In this document: positions 58,913-64,000 of the stretch, in pieces
Layout: each line of letters opens with the position of its first letter
How positions within the stretch are numbered: the stretch's first letter is position 1
Notes under the pieces: model-generated
The model's input: only the letters and a program-made list of their open reading frames with translations
Databases searched by the model: none
Told to the model about the DNA's origin: nothing
Origin: Pseudomonas sp. RIT288
Lineage (GTDB): Bacteria; Pseudomonadota; Gammaproteobacteria; Pseudomonadales; Pseudomonadaceae
Assembly: GCF_000631985.1 (NCBI RefSeq)
Contig: NZ_JFYN01000001.1
Coordinates: 434,001 to 498,000 of the forward strand
Reading direction: 5' to 3'
DNA length: 64,000 bases
Made by a program: the position numbers and the translations under genes

Positions 58913-59447
58913 AGACGATCCTCTTCACCGCCGGGCTTTCTGACATTAGCTGTCTCTTCGTAACGCCATAGGCCTTGATCAGCTCTTCCCGAGATCCCTT
59001 CGAGCCAAAAGAGCGTTGGTTATTATCGAAGCTGTATTGCTCCAATAGCCCTGCTGTCGAGTAATACCCATGCCACTCCGCGCAGGCACCACAACCGCCA
59101 TATCCGCCTATCGAAACAAGGCTGCCCTGGGTGCCTTCCACGCAATCCATCGCCACAACGACATTGCTCAACATCTTCGTCTTCGCACCGTCGGAAGTGA
59201 GTTGTGAAACTTTGCTGATATCGCGTCGAAGCACCTTGCTACCGATGTTGATGGTCTGGTCGGAGCAAACCGGGATAACGTGGGTTTCCGCATCATCCAC
59301 CGTCACCGATCGGCAAGACGACACCAACACCACTTCAACACCGCCGCACTGCATGACATCGCGTTGGGTGTAAGCATCCGTCGGCGCGGCGAAGGCTGGG
59401 GAAGAGAACAACCATGCCAGCCCCCCGAAAAACAAAAACTGATTCAT
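58899..59447 (-). CDS. exported Cys-rich protein of unknown function
   Basis: 182 residues. Signal peptide MNQFLFFGGLAWLFSSPAFA. The mature part has about eight cysteines (QCGGVEVVLVSSC, PVCSDQTI, DCVEGTQG, GGYGGCGACAEW). No family is recognised. ATG 59447 has AAGGAT upstream, 20 bp after the preceding gene; an in-frame run to 59606 overlaps that gene and is not used. Confidence 0.7.
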   Translation of the reverse strand: MNQFLFFGGLAWLFSSPAFAAPTDAYTQRDVMQCGGVEVVLVSSCRSVTVDDAETHVIPVCSDQTINIGSKVLRRDISKVSQLTSDGAKTKMLSNVVVAMDCVEGTQGSLVSIGGYGGCGACAEWHGYYSTAGLLEQYSFDNNQRSFGSKGSREELIKAYGVTKRQLMSESPAVKRIVYGQP

Positions 59448-59466
59448 TAAGAAATCCTTTTCGCCG

Positions 59467-59838
59467 TTAACCAGCCTGTTGTTCCGCCAAGCACTTCGCA
59501 TAGCCGTCCGCAAACTTGGCATCGAATGACAATGCCACTGGCTCCTCCAACTCCGCCGAGCTATTGAGCAATACACGGGTAGCCGGGGTGTATTTGATCC
59601 AGCCAATCGTGCCGGTGCCGTCGGTGTCGAAAAACAGCTGAGCGCGCACTACTTCACCGTCATCCTCATCGATCAGCAAATTGACCTTGTCCTTGCCGAC
59701 ATAACGAAACGGAAAATCGCTGCTCCTGACAAGCTCAGTAAGGTAGCCGTAGCAACTCCCTTCGCTGGCAGTCGCGGGCAGTGAATGAGATAAAAGCGAA
59801 AGCGCAATCAGCACAGGCCGAATGAAAAACCGGTTCAT
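59467..59838 (-). CDS. small exported protein of unknown function
   Basis: 123 residues. Signal peptide FIRPVLIALSLLSHSLPATA. Mature part of about 95 residues with two Cys (GSCYGYL and AKCLAEQ), likely one disulfide, and strand-like segments (VVRAQLFFDTDGTGTIGWIK). The start is ATG 59838 behind GAGGAG; it begins four bases after the preceding stop. No family is recognised. Confidence 0.7.
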   Translation of the reverse strand: MNRFFIRPVLIALSLLSHSLPATASEGSCYGYLTELVRSSDFPFRYVGKDKVNLLIDEDDGEVVRAQLFFDTDGTGTIGWIKYTPATRVLLNSSAELEEPVALSFDAKFADGYAKCLAEQQAG

Positions 59839-59842
59839 CCAC

Positions 59843-60349
59843 TCACTCCTCATCCATCGGCGGCGATTCCACGTCGGTCATGCTCAGCAGCCGAAACTCA
59901 TTGTTCACAAACTCGTAGTAACGATCCCGATTACCACTTTCCAACGCATTCCCCTGCGCATCTTCTTCGCCGTCGAGCGTGATGCCGGAGACGATGATCA
60001 AGCGGCTATCTGGCTGGTAAACCATGCCAAAAGTGCTGCCGTCGTAAGCATTGGGCAGACCTCCAACCATTTCACCGGTCTGGGCGTCCAGCACTTCGCC
60101 GCAAATGGCGCTGCCGCCACAACCTAGTCTGTGCAGGATGTAATGGCCGGCGAAGTTGACCTTGCCTTGCAAGGCTTTCACCCGTGCCTGATCCATCATT
60201 GAGCTGCTGTTTTCTTGCAGCACCAACTTATGGTTGGAGCCGGTGAACACTGGCGTGACGGTGTAATCCTTGAAGGTTGGGTCGGCAGCGAATGCCATGG
60301 ACGCGGCAGCCAATATCAAGCTGCCGAGAACAATCGAAAATCCTTTCAC
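59843..60349 (-). CDS. exported protein of unknown function
   Basis: 168 residues. GTG start at 60349 with GGAG eight bases before; signal peptide VKGFSIVLGSLILAAASMAF. The core has GKVNFAGHYILHRLGCGG and ICGEVLDAQTGEMVGGLP, a pattern I have seen in small exported proteins of several Gram-negatives without a named family. The C-terminal part ends acidic. In-frame codons upstream to 60388 overlap the preceding gene and are less likely. Confidence 0.7.
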   Translation of the reverse strand: MKGFSIVLGSLILAAASMAFAADPTFKDYTVTPVFTGSNHKLVLQENSSSMMDQARVKALQGKVNFAGHYILHRLGCGGSAICGEVLDAQTGEMVGGLPNAYDGSTFGMVYQPDSRLIIVSGITLDGEEDAQGNALESGNRDRYYEFVNNEFRLLSMTDVESPPMDEE

Positions 60350-60384
60350 GTAGTAACTCCGTAAATGCAGTGGGGACCGTCGAC

Positions 60385-60894
60385 TCACTCAGACTGCCCT
60401 TCATAAAGCTGTGTGTGCGGATTGAATTGCCACAGATGTGGCCGGGTCATGGCCTCTTTGCCCTTGTAGCGGATCTGGCCGCGCTTATCGCGAATGTAGG
60501 AGTAGATCTCGATGTCTTTTACATCGCCGCCGTTCTTGGGCGTACCGTCCAGAACTTTGACCTCGGCGAAATAATCGCCCCCGACATGCTTCAAGTAACC
60601 GTGGCACTGGATGAGGAAGGCGAAGGTCGAGTCACCCGCTGAACCACGGCTTGAGTAGGAGGTGAAAATGAAATCTTCCTGGCCGTCGTCATTAAGATCG
60701 CCGTGATACACCACCTTGCCCTCCTCCAGACTGAATCCATCAGGTTGAAAACTTGAATGTATATCCAGGATGTAATCGGGTCTTTCCACCCATTGCGAGA
60801 GAAAATTCTTCGTATCGGTCTCCGAATTGCACAGATCCGTCGCCAGGCTCACCATCGGCAACCAGGCCAAACACATCAACAACCGTCGTTTCAC
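60385..60894 (-). CDS. exported protein with an FG-GAP/EF-hand-like loop
   Basis: 169 residues. Signal peptide MKRRLLMCLAWLPMVSLATD. A loop GDLNDDGQEDFIF matches the calcium-binding DxNxDGxxD pattern of FG-GAP/EF-hand repeats. The C-terminal part (PHLWQFNPHTQLYEGQ) is aromatic. Its ATG overlaps the stop of the fusion gene (ATGA), so it is coupled to it. First of the eight exported-protein genes. Confidence 0.75.
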   Translation of the reverse strand: MKRRLLMCLAWLPMVSLATDLCNSETDTKNFLSQWVERPDYILDIHSSFQPDGFSLEEGKVVYHGDLNDDGQEDFIFTSYSSRGSAGDSTFAFLIQCHGYLKHVGGDYFAEVKVLDGTPKNGGDVKDIEIYSYIRDKRGQIRYKGKEAMTRPHLWQFNPHTQLYEGQSE

Positions 60895-63341
60895 TTCGTA
60901 TCCTTCGAATTCATCAATTCCAGTTCACCATCCCGATACAACACCTCACACCCCATCCACGCCGGATCAACCTGCGGCCTCACCGCCGACGGCTTGCGCA
61001 ACTCGCGCAACAACGTGGAGCCATGCGACAGCCGCCCGCCCATCCGCGCAATTACCGCTCGTGCTGCTTGATAGTGTGCATGCCGCCCCGGATCTAAGGT
61101 GTCTTCCAACAAAATGTCCACGCCGAGAATGCCTTGCACTTGCCCCGGATAAATCATGAAACCGGTGGCCTGCTCCGTACCTTCGCGACCGTCCTGCCAG
61201 AAGCTGCCGTCGCGAGTGCGTACGTCCGGATGCGGCGCGAACCAATGTTCGCGATCCGCCATGGGCATGGCGTGGTGCAGACGGAAGAAGATGCGCATCA
61301 GGTTGTCGCGATACCACTCGCGTACTTGCAGGTAGTAACCGCGCAGGCCCGGCAGGCCGGTCGAGTGCGCGAGGCGGATCAGCCCGGACCATTGCGGGAA
61401 TGGCTGTAGCGGCAGTTCGCTCGACGCGGGTCGCGGGGTGGCCGGGTCGGTTTCCCACGGCAGTCGATGAGGGCTGTTTTCCAGGTTGTCGTAAGCGGTG
61501 GGTGGTCGGCCAAGCCAGTCCCCGCCGCTGCTGGCCAGCGCCGTGGCGATGCACAGATTGCCCTGCACCACGAACACATAGAACCGGGAGAACCAGTCGG
61601 CCAGTTGCTGACCGTCAGCACCTTGGGCGACGAGGTCGGTCAGCTCCCGGTCGAAGCGCTGCAAGCCGTGCTCAAGGCTCAGCAAATGCCCGCGAGCGAT
61701 ACGTTGCATGCGCAAAAACAACGGCAGCGAACGCAACATCCGCAGCGGTCGCCACGGCAGATGCGGAGTCGCGCCGCCGACTTCACCTGCATAGTTGCTG
61801 GCGCTGATGCCCCAGTCGGCCAACCGTGCGAGAAACAGGTCGTTGTTGATGTAGGACGCGCCGCCAAACACGGCCGTGAACGGCTCGTTGTCCTGCAACA
61901 CCCGCGCATCCCAACGGGCCATGATCGCCGGAATGCTCGCAGCGGCCCGGCGCTGGGCGTACTCCACCAGCACACTGGGTTGCGGCGGCAGGATCTCGGC
62001 GATGTTGGCGGCCGTCAGGTGGCGGCGCCAGCCGTAGTCGCTGATCGGCCGGTATTGCAGCAGCCACAGTTGCGTACCGTCCCAGGCCCATTCGACATCG
62101 CCGGGAACATAGTGGAACACCCGCAAGACATCCTGGAGAAAGCGCCACAGCACGTCTTCGGTCAAACCGTGGGCGGCCGTGAACGTGCCACTGCGCCAGG
62201 CTTCGCCGAGCCGCGAAAGCGTCGCTCGTTCCGGGCTGATCTGACCGTCGGCAAGGGACTCAAGATGACCTTCAACCCATTCGAGTTCCACCGACAGATG
62301 ACGCAGAAACGCGATGCCCGACACCTGCGGCGTGATGAAGCGCTGCACCACCACTTCCTCGACACCTTCGGCCGTCAGTTCGGCGATGCGTTTCGACACA
62401 TTGGCGGTCGGCTCGCGCAGATAGGTGGTGCTCAAACCGGCATTCGCCGAGTCGGCCTGATCCTCGCCATAACTCGAGGAGCGCACCGCCCAGGTCACAT
62501 CAGGTTGGGCAGCGAGAAATGCCGGCAGACGCGGATCGCTGCAATCGATGAGGGTCAACGCGGCCGGCACCGCTTGCCGGGCCAGTTCAGCCAGACGTAA
62601 ACGCCCACCCTTGGTGTGCGCGACAAACCCGCGCTCGCCCGACTCCAGCCACTGTGCGAACTGCGCGGGCGAGTCGATCCACGGGTAATGGCCCCAACCG
62701 GGTTTGAGGCTTATGGTCAGATCAGCGCGAGCGAGAATCGCCGACCACGCCGCTGCTTGCTCGATACCGAGCACAGCGTCCTGATCGCCCCAGACCAGCT
62801 CGATCGGATCGGTGATCCACTCCAGCAGTGGCAACGCAGTATCAGCGCGAATCAGATCCCAATGCGGCACGAACGCACGGCAGCGCGCATAGCCGGCGCC
62901 CATGCGCTGGTATTGCGCGGGGGTCCAGGTCTGGTTGGAGAACTTGCGCGCGAACAGCGCGGGTTTGTTCGACAGCAGCCAGTGAATGGTCTTGCGAATC
63001 GGCAGCGGCGACATCAGCGCCGGCAACCGCCGCTGCCATAGAAACGCACCGACTGGCGCCAACAAAACGCTGCGGGAGAAGTGCCCCGGCCGACGTTGCA
63101 ACGCATGCAACACCAGCAACGCATTGACCCCGACTGCCATGATCGCGCTGCCCTGCTGTGTCATCGCCAGCAAGGTTTGCGCGTAATCCGCCAGATCCTC
63201 ACAGGGCGGCTGCGGATTGGCGCCGAAACCCGGCAACTCCAGCGGCACCACTTCGTAACGCTTGAAATGCGGCAGCGCGTCATCCCACCAATCGGCGGCG
63301 CTGCCGTTGCCGGCCAACAGGTACATCAAGGGCTTGCTCAT
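60891..63341 (-). CDS. alpha/beta-hydrolase-like domain fused to PEP-utiliser (RPH-like) module
   Basis: 816 residues, cytosolic. Residues 1-245 are alpha/beta-hydrolase-like, but the nucleophile elbow reads GVNAL (N73) where GxSxG is expected; Asp in GDQD (about 186-188) and His in GWGHYPWIDSP (H219) remain. Residues 280-432 are an ATP-grasp of the PEP-synthase/RPH type (AVRSSSYGEDQADSANAGLS, VVVQRF, DVEWAWDGTQLWLLQYRPI). A middle domain follows (about 440-740), then a swivelling phosphohistidine domain with GGRLSHGSTLLRELRKPSAV (H773). This is an RPH-like layout whose N-terminal lobe is replaced by the hydrolase. It may phosphorylate a small molecule; substrate unknown. It starts 10 bp after the SDR gene. 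Confidence 0.78.
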   Translation of the reverse strand: MSKPLMYLLAGNGSAADWWDDALPHFKRYEVVPLELPGFGANPQPPCEDLADYAQTLLAMTQQGSAIMAVGVNALLVLHALQRRPGHFSRSVLLAPVGAFLWQRRLPALMSPLPIRKTIHWLLSNKPALFARKFSNQTWTPAQYQRMGAGYARCRAFVPHWDLIRADTALPLLEWITDPIELVWGDQDAVLGIEQAAAWSAILARADLTISLKPGWGHYPWIDSPAQFAQWLESGERGFVAHTKGGRLRLAELARQAVPAALTLIDCSDPRLPAFLAAQPDVTWAVRSSSYGEDQADSANAGLSTTYLREPTANVSKRIAELTAEGVEEVVVQRFITPQVSGIAFLRHLSVELEWVEGHLESLADGQISPERATLSRLGEAWRSGTFTAAHGLTEDVLWRFLQDVLRVFHYVPGDVEWAWDGTQLWLLQYRPISDYGWRRHLTAANIAEILPPQPSVLVEYAQRRAAASIPAIMARWDARVLQDNEPFTAVFGGASYINNDLFLARLADWGISASNYAGEVGGATPHLPWRPLRMLRSLPLFLRMQRIARGHLLSLEHGLQRFDRELTDLVAQGADGQQLADWFSRFYVFVVQGNLCIATALASSGGDWLGRPPTAYDNLENSPHRLPWETDPATPRPASSELPLQPFPQWSGLIRLAHSTGLPGLRGYYLQVREWYRDNLMRIFFRLHHAMPMADREHWFAPHPDVRTRDGSFWQDGREGTEQATGFMIYPGQVQGILGVDILLEDTLDPGRHAHYQAARAVIARMGGRLSHGSTLLRELRKPSAVRPQVDPAWMGCEVLYRDGELELMNSKDTK

Positions 63342-63350
63342 GAGCGATCC

Positions 63351-64000
63351 TCAGGTCAGATCGCGCAGCGCGGCGTCGAGGGTTGGATAACGGAATGTGT
63401 AGCCAGCCTCGGTCAAACGCTGCGGCACCACGCGCTGACCGTCGAAGAACAACTGCGCCATTTCCCCTGCAAAGGCACGCACTGGCGCTGCTGGAATATG
63501 GAACCACACCGGACGCTTGAGGACCTGGCCGGCCTGCTCGGCGAACGCTGCCTGACTGACCGTTTCCGGCGCCACCATGTTGTAGGTGCCGCGCAGACTG
63601 TCGTCATTGAAAGCCCTTGCGATCACCTGAAGCACATCATCGCGATGCACCCAACTCATGATCTGCCGACCATCGCCCATGCGCCCGCCGAAGCCCAAGC
63701 GGAACGGCAGCAGCAACGGCGTCAACGCGCCGCCCGGGCCGAAGACCACGCCGAGGCGTAGCACCACCTGACGCACGCCAAACTCAGTGGCCGGTTGCGC
63801 GGCGGCTTCCCAACGCGCGCAGAGTTCGGCCATGAAGCCGTCGCCCTTGCTGGCGTGTTCATCGAGGCTTTCGCTGGCATCGCGCACGCCGTAGAAACCG
63901 ATGGCCGAGGCTTGAATCCACAGTGCTGGTTTGTGCTCGGTGTTCTTCAACCAAGTCATCAACGCTTCGGTGGTGCCGACTCGGCTGGCGAGCAGTTGCG
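63351..64000 (-). CDS. TIGR01777-family SDR (YfcH-like), 5' end beyond window
   Basis: Partial: 216 codons visible, start beyond position 64000. The visible part is the C-terminal two thirds: ALWIQASAIGFYGVRDASES, DGFMAELCARWEA, GVRQVVLRLGVVFGPGGALT and SWVHRDDVLQVIARAFND, then the DUF1731 tail. It is an extended SDR of the TIGR01777/YfcH family (NADP-dependent, function unsettled). It lies 10 bp upstream of the fusion gene and probably heads or precedes it in the same operon. Confidence 0.9.
   Translation of the reverse strand, partial: QLLASRVGTTEALMTWLKNTEHKPALWIQASAIGFYGVRDASESLDEHASKGDGFMAELCARWEAAAQPATEFGVRQVVLRLGVVFGPGGALTPLLLPFRLGFGGRMGDGRQIMSWVHRDDVLQVIARAFNDDSLRGTYNMVAPETVSQAAFAEQAGQVLKRPVWFHIPAAPVRAFAGEMAQLFFDGQRVVPQRLTEAGYTFRYPTLDAALRDLT

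Noticed and set aside
61467..62600. 377-codon frame opposite the fusion enzyme
   Set aside because: It is antisense to the ATP-grasp region, which carries conserved motifs.
53500..64000. Accessory region as a prophage or integrative element
   Set aside because: No integrase, tRNA attachment site, phage structural gene or transposase is visible within the window.

Overview
The window is chromosomal DNA from a Pseudomonas of the fluorescens group. The evidence is the GC-rich coding style, a set of Pseudomonas-typical neighbours (dadA-ridA-dadX with divergent lrp and pauR; coaBC-dut-algC-argB; pyrE divergent from crc; gmk-rpoZ-spoT-ridA; exbB-exbD-tonB; oxyR-recG) and many REPIN-type inverted repeats of the kind known from P. 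fluorescens. I see no rRNA or tRNA genes, no CRISPR, no insertion sequence and no prophage.

Layout. 1-297: possible structured RNA ending in a terminator, then comM/yifB. 1.8-9.6 kb: exported DUF4432 protein, chemoreceptor, LysR regulator divergent from a MATE pump, and a c-di-GMP protein with degenerate GGDEF and intact EAL. 9.9-15.4 kb: rep helicase, xpt, a CoA-transferase and cytochrome c5. 15.5-28.7 kb: D-alanine and polyamine catabolism (pauR, dadX, ridA, dadA, lrp, a pauB-type oxidase, a pauC/kauB aldehyde dehydrogenase), interspersed with a MocR regulator, a phospholipase-D-like lipoprotein and an MFS transporter. 28.8-38.7 kb: ribosomal proteins L33/L28, a peptide-binding protein, radC, then coaBC-dut, algC-argB and pyrE/crc. 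38.8-46.5 kb: rph, yicC, gmk, rpoZ, spoT, ridA, a lipoprotein and an SDR enzyme. 46.6-53.5 kb: the TonB energising complex, oxyR, recG and a YbaK/HDOD fusion.

53.5-64 kb is the accessory part. A DUF3077/DUF6124-type gene sits behind a roughly 220-nt leader with several hairpins, the last of which covers its Shine-Dalgarno. Next comes a long minus-strand gene train: a TIGR01777-type SDR (cut by the window end), an 816-residue fusion of a nucleophile-less alpha/beta hydrolase with a PEP-utiliser/rifampin-phosphotransferase-like ATP-grasp and swivelling-His architecture, and eight consecutive genes for small Sec-exported proteins of mostly unknown family (one LprI/DUF1311-like). Short gaps and stop/start overlaps suggest one operon. 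This is the best candidate for an undescribed system.

REPINs are the main repeat class. One family carries TAGGAGTGAGCCTGCTCGCG or GGGAGCGAGCCTGCTCGCGA, another carries GGAGCTGCCGCAGGCTGCGA. They lie between most gene blocks, often touching stop codons. One lies in the wreck of a small gene before pyrE.
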